Positions 1 to 6,763 of a stretch of 64,000 nucleotides of DNA are shown in pieces. The position numbers and the translations under genes are program-made. The notes under the pieces were generated by a model. It was not told where the DNA came from and did not search any database. It saw nothing but the letters and a program-made list of their open reading frames with translations. The stretch's first letter is position 1, and each line of letters begins with the position of its first letter. Origin of the DNA: Idiomarina loihiensis (lineage in GTDB: Bacteria > Pseudomonadota > Gammaproteobacteria > Enterobacterales > Alteromonadaceae); contig NZ_CP074112.1 of the NCBI RefSeq assembly GCF_024584785.1, positions 2,836,278 through 2,900,277 of the forward strand, in the 5' to 3' direction.

Positions 1-1
1 T

Positions 2-589
2 GTAGCTATGTGGGATTATGACCGTGAGCAAGAAGCAGAAGCCGAAGAGCACGCAGGTAAGGTTCAGCAAGCTTACGCAAACTACATGAAAGCAAAAATC
101 GCCTTTATGAAGGCGCAAGGTAAAGCTGTTTATCCAGATGCGAACAGCACCTTGCGGGTCACCTACGGTAATGTGACAGGACGTGCCCATGGAACTCATG
201 ATGGTACTGCGTGGACTGCCTTCACTACCTTACGTGGGATTACCGATAAAGCTACCGGTGAGGGCGAGTTTAATGCGCCACAAGCGCAATTAGACAAGAT
301 CAAGGCAAAAGACTACGGTGATTACTATGTTAAGAGCTTAGACTCGGTACCGGTGAATTACCTAGCAACCCTTGATATTACTGGCGGTAACTCAGGCTCT
401 GCGGTATTAAACGATAAAGCAGAATTAGTTGGTCTCGCCTTTGATGGAACGCTTGATTCGATTATTTCTGATTGGGATTTCAATCTAGATAATACTCGCT
501 CTATTCAAGTAGATTCTCGCTTTATGCTTTGGCAAATGGAAAAAGTAGACGGCGCAGATGAACTATTGCGTGAGCTTGGGGTTAAATAA
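2..589 (+). CDS. S46 family dipeptidyl-peptidase, C-terminal part (5' end outside window)
   Basis: This is the last ~195 codons of a gene that begins before the window. S46 enzymes (DPP7/DPP11 type) are periplasmic or surface serine peptidases that release dipeptides from peptide N-termini. The catalytic serine lies in TGGNSGSAV at about codons 127-135 of the visible part. Downstream comes LAFDG; in this family Gly here is typical of DPP7-type enzymes with hydrophobic or broad P1 preference, while Arg marks acidic-specific DPP11 (family knowledge). The reading frame is open to the window edge, so the call is 5'-partial. Its intrinsic terminator, starting about 20 bp after the stop, has been split by IS copy A. 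Confidence 0.88.
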   Translation, partial: VAMWDYDREQEAEAEEHAGKVQQAYANYMKAKIAFMKAQGKAVYPDANSTLRVTYGNVTGRAHGTHDGTAWTAFTTLRGITDKATGEGEFNAPQAQLDKIKAKDYGDYYVKSLDSVPVNYLATLDITGGNSGSAVLNDKAELVGLAFDGTLDSIISDWDFNLDNTRSIQVDSRFMLWQMEKVDGADELLRELGVK

Positions 590-615
590 ATACCTTGTTA
601 TAGCTAATAAAAACG

Positions 616-628
616 GGCCTTTCTGGCC
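616..628. repeat. Target-site duplication of IS copy A, left (13 bp)
   Basis: GGCCTTTCTGGCC occurs directly before the IS and again directly after it (2060-2072). Removing the IS and one copy restores a hairpin with an 11-bp stem: AAAAACGGGCC, loop TTTCT, GGCCCGTTTTT, followed by more T. That is a bidirectional intrinsic terminator between the S46 peptidase gene and the convergent serine-hydrolase gene. The duplicated 13 bp are exactly the top 4 bp of the stem plus the 5-nt loop. Confidence 0.9.
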
Positions 629-664
629 TAATGCCGATCAGTTAAGAAATATTTTAGCGATCGG

Positions 665-692
665 TTGACCGATCCTCCCAATGGATCAGAAT
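665..692 (+). promoter_or_regulatory. Candidate transposase promoter in IS copy A
   Basis: TTGACC (665-670) is followed after 16 bp by CAGAAT (687-692). GATC sites at 671-674 and 684-687 lie within or next to these elements, so Dam methylation could tune it. The predicted start (~699) falls inside the left arm of the terminator hairpin at 690-721. This is a sequence match only. The identical promoter is in copy B at 42495-42522. Confidence 0.45.
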
Positions 693-726
693 CCGTAGTT
701 AGTTAATTCTAGCTACGGATTTTTTT
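690..726 (+). terminator. Rightward intrinsic terminator inside the IS left end, abutting the transposase start
   Basis: A 13-bp stem (690-702 with 709-721, one G-T pair) closes a TTAATT loop and is followed by a run of seven T (720-726). The ATG of the transposase follows at once at 727. It would stop transcripts entering from the flanking gene. The only weak Shine-Dalgarno (GGA, 717-719) lies in its right arm. The same structure is at 42520-42556 in copy B. Confidence 0.75.
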
Positions 727-2050
727 ATGCAACTCACCACAGCACTCGCAATAGCCAATGGATATGCTCCAAACTCTGAAGAACTGGGTAAATTATCCGA
801 CATTCTTGATCCTGATTTAATTGATGAGGCGTTTGATAAGGCCGGTGTCGGCACGGTCAGGAAAAGACGTTTACCCTTGGATATGGTGTTGTGGAGTATT
901 ATAGGCATGGCCTTATATCGCAACACCAGCGTGTGGGACATCGTTGGACAAATGAATATTATGCTGCCTGGTCGACGGGCACTTGTAGCTCCAAGCGCTA
1001 TTCCTCAAGCACGACAACGCCTTGGTGAACATGCCGTACAATCGGTATTTGAACATACGCAAGCGATTTGGAATGAACAAGCCGAGCATCCAACATGGCA
1101 TGGCTTACGATTGCTTGGCGTCGATGGTGTTGTTTGGCGAACCCTGACTCCAATGAGAATCAGCAAGCGTTCAAAAGAGTTCAAATCAATTTGGTGAGCA
1201 ATATCCTCAAGTGCGCATGGTCTGCCAAATGGAATTAACGAGCCATCTTCTAACGGGAAGCCAATTTGATTGTGCTTCAACAAATGAGATGGTGCTTGCA
1301 GAAGGACTTATCGAATCGACAGCTAACCATTCATTGACCCTATTCGACCGAGGTTTTTACTCGTTAGGACTCCTTCACAAGTGGCAAAATACCGGTGTTG
1401 AACGTCACTGGCTTATTCCAATGAGAAAAGGAACTCAATATAAAGTGCTCAGGAAAATAGGCCGTCACCAAAAGCTCATTGAGCTGACAACCACGCCACA
1501 ATCACGCAAAAAATATCCGAATTTACCTGAGACCATGCAAGCTCGAATGTTAACACGGACTATTGATGGTAAAGAGCGCACCATATTAACGTCGATGGTC
1601 GATCCATTGCGTTATCCAAGCGAAGATATTGTTGAGCTTTATGAGCAACGTTGGGAAATCGAACTCGGCTATCGAGAAATGAAACAAGTTTTACTTCAAA
1701 ATCACTACACGCTACGGAGCAAGCGACCAGAAATGATACGTCAAGAGCTATGGGGAATACTCTTAGCGTACAATATTATTCGCTATCAGATGGTGAAAAT
1801 GGCGAGCAAAATTAAAGGGATATATCCAAATCAACTGAGTTTTACCTCGTGTGCTACAGCTATTATTAACTGGCTATACACGGCTTCACTTAATTCAGCG
1901 GGGAATATCCCGAAAACTCTCGAACATCTTCAAGAAATTGCAGAGCATTACGTTTTGCCAATAAGGCGAACCGAGCGGGTTTACCCACGAGAAGTTCGTT
2001 CAAAACCTCAGAAATATGCGAGAAAAAAATGCCAGTCAGCTCTTAACTGA
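727..2050 (+). pseudogene. IS4-family transposase, frameshifted (copy A)
   Basis: The intact ancestor, rebuilt by comparing both copies, would be about 441 residues, close to the 442 of E. coli IS4 transposase. In copy A the first part reads 727-1197 and the rest continues in another frame to 2050. Two single-base losses explain this: CCC at 1142-1144 (CCCC in copy B) and AAAA at 1173-1176 (AAAAA in copy B). The N-terminal IS4 domain (LDPDLIDEAF, TVRKRRLP) precedes the catalytic D of GVDGV, the second D of FDRGFY and the E of the [15 protein letters not shown] signature. All three acidic residues are present but split over two frames. Both lesions are in homopolymers, so a sequencing or assembly error is possible. 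Confidence 0.88.
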
Positions 2051-2058
2051 CTGGCATT
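2023..2058 (-). terminator. Leftward intrinsic terminator inside the IS right end
   Basis: A perfect 12-bp stem (2028-2039 with 2047-2058, 7-nt loop) is formed by the right terminal repeat and its complement at the end of the transposase gene. Read on the minus strand it is followed by seven T (complement of 2023-2029). It would terminate transcripts arriving from the convergent serine-hydrolase gene. Confidence 0.75.
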
Positions 2059-2059
2059 A

Positions 2060-2072
2060 GGCCTTTCTGGCC
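2060..2072. repeat. Target-site duplication of IS copy A, right (13 bp)
   Basis: This is the second copy of GGCCTTTCTGGCC. With the CGTTTTTTT that follows, it still leaves a short residual hairpin plus T-tract that could act as a weak rightward terminator. Confidence 0.9.
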
Positions 2073-2096
2073 CGTTTTTTTATCCCCCATAAGGGC

Positions 2097-3692
2097 TTAA
2101 TGAGTTAACAGTTGTAGTGCTTGTTCGTTCACGGAGGTGGCTTGGTTATTCAGTACCACCACGCCTTTAGAACCATCTAGATAAAAGCCCACAAAACTAC
2201 TAAAGCCACCGGTTTGGCCATTGTGCCAAGCATAAGGGCGCTGCTCGTCGTCGTAACTTATCATCCACCCTAGTGCTTGCGCACAACAGCTACTTTGCTG
2301 CAGGCGTGGTTGTAGTAAGTTCGTTACGATAGGGTCTTGGTTGGCAGATTTAGCCATTAAAAATTGCACATAACGGCTCATGTCTTCGACCGTCGCCAGT
2401 ACTGCTCCGGCCCCAGCTAAGCTCTGGAAAGTCCAGTGCGGTACTACCTGGCCCAAGCTATTATGGCCCTGCGCTAGGTTTAACGCGGGTGGGCTATCGG
2501 CTAAGGCTAGTTGAGCGTGAGTCATGCCGGCTGGGGTAAATAAAACCTGCTTCAGCAATACCGCTAAGCTGGTTTGTTGCCGTTTCGCAATGGCTTCAGC
2601 CAGCACGCCATAAGCGAAGTTCGAATAGAGATGGCTGCCATCCGTGAGTTCTACCTCAGCTAAAGCTTCGGTTAATTCAGTCAGACCGTAGTGGGCATAT
2701 GGATTGGTTGCCGCAGCACCATCAAAAAGATTCGCTGGCAGCCTTGGCAAGCCGCTGGTGTGGGTTGCCAGTTGTTCTAGCGTGATAGTACTGGGGGATT
2801 GGCTGAAAATACTCTGTAATTTGGTCTTAGCTTGTACGCTATCGCTAGCAATGGCATCAGCCAATAAGTAGCTCACCATGGTTTTGCTCACCGAGCCTAT
2901 TTCGTACAAGGTGGTCGCGTTGTGATTGCCGTAGAAAGTAGGTTTGAAGCCACTAGCGGTGACGATAGCAGCAGCTCCGCCTTGCTCTCCAAAACTTGGT
3001 TGCTGATAATCTTGATTGTTGGCAGCCACATTTTTTAGGAGGGTAAGCGGTAAGGTCGCACCCTGTTTAAATTCGCCTTGGTAACCACCACGAATGGCGC
3101 TACCGCGATAACTAGCTTGCAGCATTGGCGAGTTGAATTGCAGCGCCTCATCACTGATCTGTAAGTTGCTGACGGGGATACCATAGCTTTGTTGGCGCGG
3201 ACTATCTAAGGTAGCGAGATAACCTTCAGCGAGCACTGCAACATGAAGCACCAACGGCAGTTGCGTCTCCTCATCAATCGCGAGATTGCCCCGATAGGCA
3301 CCTTCAAAGTTCAAGCGATTGATAGCATCACCGGTTAGCTTATAAAAGGTGATGTCGTAATTTCGGCCTTGTTTAAATTGCCCTCTAAGGTTGCCATCCA
3401 CAAGGTTGCCATCCACAAGGTTGCCGGTAAAACTCAGGCTGGCACGGTCATCAGCAAAACTGACACTGGTAGCGGATAGGTTGATGCGAGTAGGCTTGAT
3501 ATCAAATGCGCCTTGGTTCGGACTATCGTAATGCAGTTGGTTGTCTCGAATGGTTAAGCCGAGGGTGATAGCAACGCCTGGTTGCACTTCTAATTTGGCG
3601 CGCCAGAGGCCATCAAGGTTGTTTGCTTGGGCGGGAATACTTGCAGCAACCAACAGCGCCACAGCAAAGAAAACTTGCAGCAGTTTACGCAT
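2097..3692 (-). CDS. Exported serine hydrolase, class C beta-lactamase/penicillin-binding-protein-like
   Basis: The 531-residue protein begins with a signal peptide (about residues 1-23, ending AQA). About 200 residues of beta-rich N-terminal region of unknown role follow, then a beta-lactamase/transpeptidase-like domain. The SxxK motif is SVSK (267-270), a YSN motif follows at about 357, and the KTG position reads HNG near the C-terminus. Such proteins are usually periplasmic D-amino-acid peptidases or esterases rather than true beta-lactamases, so substrate is not predicted. Codons for GNLVD are doubled by an exact 15-bp tandem repeat at 3391-3420. It converges on the S46 peptidase gene, with IS copy A now between them. 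Confidence 0.8.
   Translation of the reverse strand: MRKLLQVFFAVALLVAASIPAQANNLDGLWRAKLEVQPGVAITLGLTIRDNQLHYDSPNQGAFDIKPTRINLSATSVSFADDRASLSFTGNLVDGNLVDGNLRGQFKQGRNYDITFYKLTGDAINRLNFEGAYRGNLAIDEETQLPLVLHVAVLAEGYLATLDSPRQQSYGIPVSNLQISDEALQFNSPMLQASYRGSAIRGGYQGEFKQGATLPLTLLKNVAANNQDYQQPSFGEQGGAAAIVTASGFKPTFYGNHNATTLYEIGSVSKTMVSYLLADAIASDSVQAKTKLQSIFSQSPSTITLEQLATHTSGLPRLPANLFDGAAATNPYAHYGLTELTEALAEVELTDGSHLYSNFAYGVLAEAIAKRQQTSLAVLLKQVLFTPAGMTHAQLALADSPPALNLAQGHNSLGQVVPHWTFQSLAGAGAVLATVEDMSRYVQFLMAKSANQDPIVTNLLQPRLQQSSCCAQALGWMISYDDEQRPYAWHNGQTGGFSSFVGFYLDGSKGVVVLNNQATSVNEQALQLLTH
3391..3420. repeat. 15-bp tandem duplication inside the serine-hydrolase gene
   Basis: TTGCCATCCACAAGG is repeated twice in a row and encodes GNLVD twice on the minus strand. 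The reading frame is preserved. Confidence 0.9.
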
Positions 3693-3802
3693 AACACATA
3701 CTCTTTAGTTATTGTTAGAAAGTGAGTGTGATAGTTTACCCTAATGCAGATGGCAAAAGAGCCAACCTAACAGATAGATTAGCTAACTTTGTAGAAAAAC
3801 CA

Positions 3803-4474
3803 ATGAACTTTACTTACTTTTACGAGCAGGCCGTAAAGCGGCACGGTAAGCCACTAGTGCAGCAGCGATTGCCAAAGGTAGCAACTGCTGAGCAATTAGT
3901 TGCTAGGTCTGATAATGATTATCTTGCAGAAATCACGCGTTGTGTGTTTCGAGCGGGCTTTGCATGGCAGGTTATTGAGCGAAAATGGGCGGGCTTCGAG
4001 GAGGCTTTTGCCGGCTTTTTGCCGCTTTATTGGCAGCAGGTGCCGCCAGAGCGCCTCGATGCACTTGCACAAGATGAGCGCATCGTGCGCAACCCACAGA
4101 AAATTGCCACGGTACCGGTAAATGCGCGGATGTTAGTCGACATAGCGGAGCAGCATGGCAGCTTTGGTCAGTTTCTAGCAAACTGGCCGAGCGCCGAACA
4201 GCATCTGTTACTCGCCTATTTAAAGCAGCATGGTGCACGCTTAGGTGGCACTGCAGCCCAGCATGTGCTCAGACGAGTAGGTTGGGATGGGTATATTCTT
4301 ACTCCAGATAACCTGACCGCGTTGAAGAATCATCGGTTACTGGATGCATCGCCTTACAGTAAACGTGGCGCGGCCCAAATACAGCATTGGTTTAATCAAT
4401 GGCATGAGGCTACTGGATTACCTTATAGTCATCTATCGCGAATTCTGTCGATGAGTATTGATGTGCGGGGCTGA
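3803..4474 (+). CDS. DNA-3-methyladenine glycosylase I-like protein (Tag superfamily)
   Basis: The 223-residue product resembles the helix-hairpin-helix glycosylase fold of Tag, which excises 3-methyladenine from alkylated DNA. Matching stretches include FRAGFAWQVIERKW, ERIVRNPQKIATVPVNARM and HGSFGQFLANWP, which mirror the substrate-pocket region of Tag. The zinc-binding N-terminal Cys motif of E. coli Tag is not seen, so this is a divergent subfamily. An upstream in-frame GTG at 3722 would add 27 residues; I prefer the ATG at 3803 because the extension resembles nothing in the family. It is divergent from the serine hydrolase. Confidence 0.7.
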   Translation: MNFTYFYEQAVKRHGKPLVQQRLPKVATAEQLVARSDNDYLAEITRCVFRAGFAWQVIERKWAGFEEAFAGFLPLYWQQVPPERLDALAQDERIVRNPQKIATVPVNARMLVDIAEQHGSFGQFLANWPSAEQHLLLAYLKQHGARLGGTAAQHVLRRVGWDGYILTPDNLTALKNHRLLDASPYSKRGAAQIQHWFNQWHEATGLPYSHLSRILSMSIDVRG

Positions 4475-4525
4475 CCGTTGAATTGAGGCCAGGGGAGTAT
4501 CCACTGGCCTCGCGGTTGTTCTGTA

Positions 4526-5881
4526 TTAACCTCTCAGGGTGACAAACTCTTCAGCACTGGTTGGGTGCAGAGCGACGGTAGCATCAAAATCAGCTTTGGT
4601 TGCGCCCATTTTCATCGCCACGGCAAAGCCCTGTAAGATCTCGTCCATGCCTTCGCCAATGCCATGAATACCGATGACGCGCTGCTCTTTACCTACACAG
4701 ATGAGCTTAAAAGTACTGAGTGCCCGATGTGGGGTAATGGCGTTATACATAGCGGCAAATTGTGAACGATAGACAGTAATATCATCGCCATGTACCTCCC
4801 GCGCTTCGGCTTCGGTAAGCCCAACCGTGCCAATTGGAGGGTGACTAAAGACGATGGTTGGTATTTGACTGTAATCCATGTGGGCGTCAGGTAAATCAGG
4901 ATTAAACAGTCGCTCCGCTAGCAGCCGCCCGGCTTTAATGGCGACAGGGGTGAGTTGTGCTTCGCCAGTAATATCACCTACGGCGTAGATACCAGCAACA
5001 TTGGTATTTTGATATTTATCGGTACGAATAAAACCCTGCTCATCGGCGTTAACGCCAGCGGCAGCTAAGTTAATCTTATCGGTTGCCGGAACACGTCCGA
5101 TGGCCCAGATTAAACAATCGACATCAGCTAACTGACGGCCATCTTCGCAATGCACCGTGAGTAAACCATCGGCTTGTTTTTCAACTTTAGCGACAATACA
5201 ACCCGTGTGTAATTGCAGTTGATCTTGTTGCATGCGCTCTAACAAGGCATCGGTAATATCTTTATCAAAGTAGCGTAAAGGGCGATCGCCACGCACTAAC
5301 AAATGAGCGTCACTTCCAAGGGCGTGTAAGACTCCGGCAATTTCAACGGCAATATAGCCAGCACCAACGACCACGGCTTTTTTAGGGCGTTCTGTTAAGG
5401 CAAAAAAGCCGTCTGAATCTATCCCATGTTCAGCGCCTTCAATGGCTGGAATAAGCGGTCTTCCACCAACGGCGATGGTGATATGGTCTGCAGTAATACG
5501 CTCACCATTTACCTCAACGGTGTTGGCATCGACAAAAGTAGCAAAGCCTTCAATGAAGTCGACCCCATTGCTCGCAAAACCACGTTGGTAGCCGCCATGA
5601 ATACGCTCGATGTAGGCTTCGCGATTAGTCACTAGGGTTTGCCAGTCAAAACCTTGCTGCTTCACATCAAAGCCATAGGCTGAGCTATATTTGAGGGCTT
5701 CGGCGATATGGGCGCCATACCACATGACTTTTTTAGGTACACAGCCTACGTTAACACAAGTGCCACCTACGGCTTTTGCTTCGATAACAGCGGCTTTAGC
5801 ACCGCGAATAGCGGCACGGTTGGCTGAAGCTATGCCGCCACTGCCGGCGCCGATGGCAAGGTAATCGTAATGTCGAGTCAT
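4526..5881 (-). CDS. gor: Glutathione-disulfide reductase
   Basis: This is a 451-residue cytosolic flavoenzyme that reduces oxidised glutathione with NADPH. The N-terminal FAD dinucleotide fold ([12 protein letters not shown], near residue 6) is followed by the redox-active pair in [14 protein letters not shown] second dinucleotide fold ([15 protein letters not shown], ~170-185) and the C-terminal dimer domain with the catalytic His in ALHPTSAEE complete the family. The arginines after the second fold (VRGDRPLR) suit NADPH. Length matches E. coli Gor (450). AGGAG lies shortly upstream of the ATG. Confidence 0.95.
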   Translation of the reverse strand: MTRHYDYLAIGAGSGGIASANRAAIRGAKAAVIEAKAVGGTCVNVGCVPKKVMWYGAHIAEALKYSSAYGFDVKQQGFDWQTLVTNREAYIERIHGGYQRGFASNGVDFIEGFATFVDANTVEVNGERITADHITIAVGGRPLIPAIEGAEHGIDSDGFFALTERPKKAVVVGAGYIAVEIAGVLHALGSDAHLLVRGDRPLRYFDKDITDALLERMQQDQLQLHTGCIVAKVEKQADGLLTVHCEDGRQLADVDCLIWAIGRVPATDKINLAAAGVNADEQGFIRTDKYQNTNVAGIYAVGDITGEAQLTPVAIKAGRLLAERLFNPDLPDAHMDYSQIPTIVFSHPPIGTVGLTEAEAREVHGDDITVYRSQFAAMYNAITPHRALSTFKLICVGKEQRVIGIHGIGEGMDEILQGFAVAMKMGATKADFDATVALHPTSAEEFVTLRG

Positions 5882-6012
5882 GCGGGTACTCCTAATTCAT
5901 GCAAGATTGCTGCTTTAATGATACAAATGAATGCTATGATCGCTGAAATCGTGGCAAGGTGCAATGCAAGGCGTACAGCAATTCACTCCTTAACAAGGAA
6001 TTACGTAATCTC

Positions 6013-6756
6013 GTGTCAGTTCAGTCGTTACCAGCAACACAAAAACTGCCCAGCTACCAATTAGTGCGTAGCAAAAAGCGCCGTTCTATCGCAATCAAAG
6101 TGGTACATGGGCAGGTACAGGTGCGGGCGCCGCAGCGGGTCAGCGACGCTGAAATAAACCGCTTGGTGCAGGCGAAAGCAACCTGGATTGCTGAGCACGT
6201 TGAGCGCCAGCAACAGCAACTGCAAGGGCTAGCGCCACGCCTGTGGCAATCGGGTGAGCGCCTGCGCTGGTTGGGGCAACCGCTGCAGCTCAAAGTAAGC
6301 CAAGCTGGGCGTAAAACCTGTGAGCGCTATGGGCGCGAATTATTTGTGACGGTAACTGCGCGCAGTAATTCGCAGCAGGAGCCCCGACGTACTGTTATCG
6401 CATGGTATCAACGACAGGCACTGCAATGGTTAGACGATTTTTTTGCACACTGGCCGGCTGAGCATGGCCTGCAGCCACAAAGTTGGTCGGTTGGTGATTT
6501 TACCAGTAAATGGGGTCATTGTACGCGGCAGCATCAGCTGCGCTTTAGTTGGCGGTTGTGGATGGCACCTGCATGGATCGTGACCAATGTGGTGATTCAT
6601 GAACTGTGCCATCTGCAAGAATTTAATCACAGCAAGGCATTCTGGCAGTTGGTGGCAAAACATTCAGCAAGCTACCAAGAAGCCGAACAGTGGTTGCGCA
6701 CTTACGGTAGTACGCTTATGCACAACCACTATTTAGACTACACCGATGCTGATTAG
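6013..6756 (+). CDS. YgjP/DUF45-type zinc metallopeptidase
   Basis: A cytosolic WLM/SprT-like zinc protease candidate of ~247 residues. The metal site HELCH with the third ligand region EFNHSKAFW lies near residues 200-215, and the N-terminal KRRSIAIKV and GDFTSKWGHC stretches are typical of DUF45. The start is uncertain: GTG 6013 has AAGGAA 12 bp upstream, while GTG 5959 would add 18 residues. It converges on the S9 peptidase gene, with 7 bp between the stop codons. Confidence 0.8.
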   Translation: MSVQSLPATQKLPSYQLVRSKKRRSIAIKVVHGQVQVRAPQRVSDAEINRLVQAKATWIAEHVERQQQQLQGLAPRLWQSGERLRWLGQPLQLKVSQAGRKTCERYGRELFVTVTARSNSQQEPRRTVIAWYQRQALQWLDDFFAHWPAEHGLQPQSWSVGDFTSKWGHCTRQHQLRFSWRLWMAPAWIVTNVVIHELCHLQEFNHSKAFWQLVAKHSASYQEAEQWLRTYGSTLMHNHYLDYTDAD

Positions 6757-6763
6757 CACCAAG

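Larger units (their letters stand above)
629..2059 (+). mobile_element. IS4-family insertion sequence, copy A (1431 bp)
   Basis: The element is bounded by 19-bp imperfect inverted repeats: left 629-647 (TAATGCCGATCAGTTAAGA) and right 2041-2059 (TAATGCCAGTCAGTTAAGA read inward), 17 of 19 identical. It carries one transposase gene with an IS4-type N-terminal domain and a DDE core. Length and a 10-13 bp duplication fit the IS4 subgroup of the IS4 family. Reading both copies through I see only four differences from the copy at 42459-43890: one substitution and three single-base homopolymer indels. The left end holds four GATC sites within 52 bp. Both ends contain intrinsic terminators that point inward. 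Confidence 0.93.

Noticed and set aside
1142..1211. Programmed ribosomal frameshifting in the IS transposase of copy A.
   Set aside because: Copy B is in frame at the same place with one more C and one more A, so copy A carries simple losses. IS4-family transposases are normally made from one frame.
2097..3692. An antibiotic-resistance beta-lactamase (ampC).
   Set aside because: The protein is much longer than AmpC, has a large extra N-terminal region and HNG in place of KTG. Only membership of the broad serine-hydrolase family is supported.
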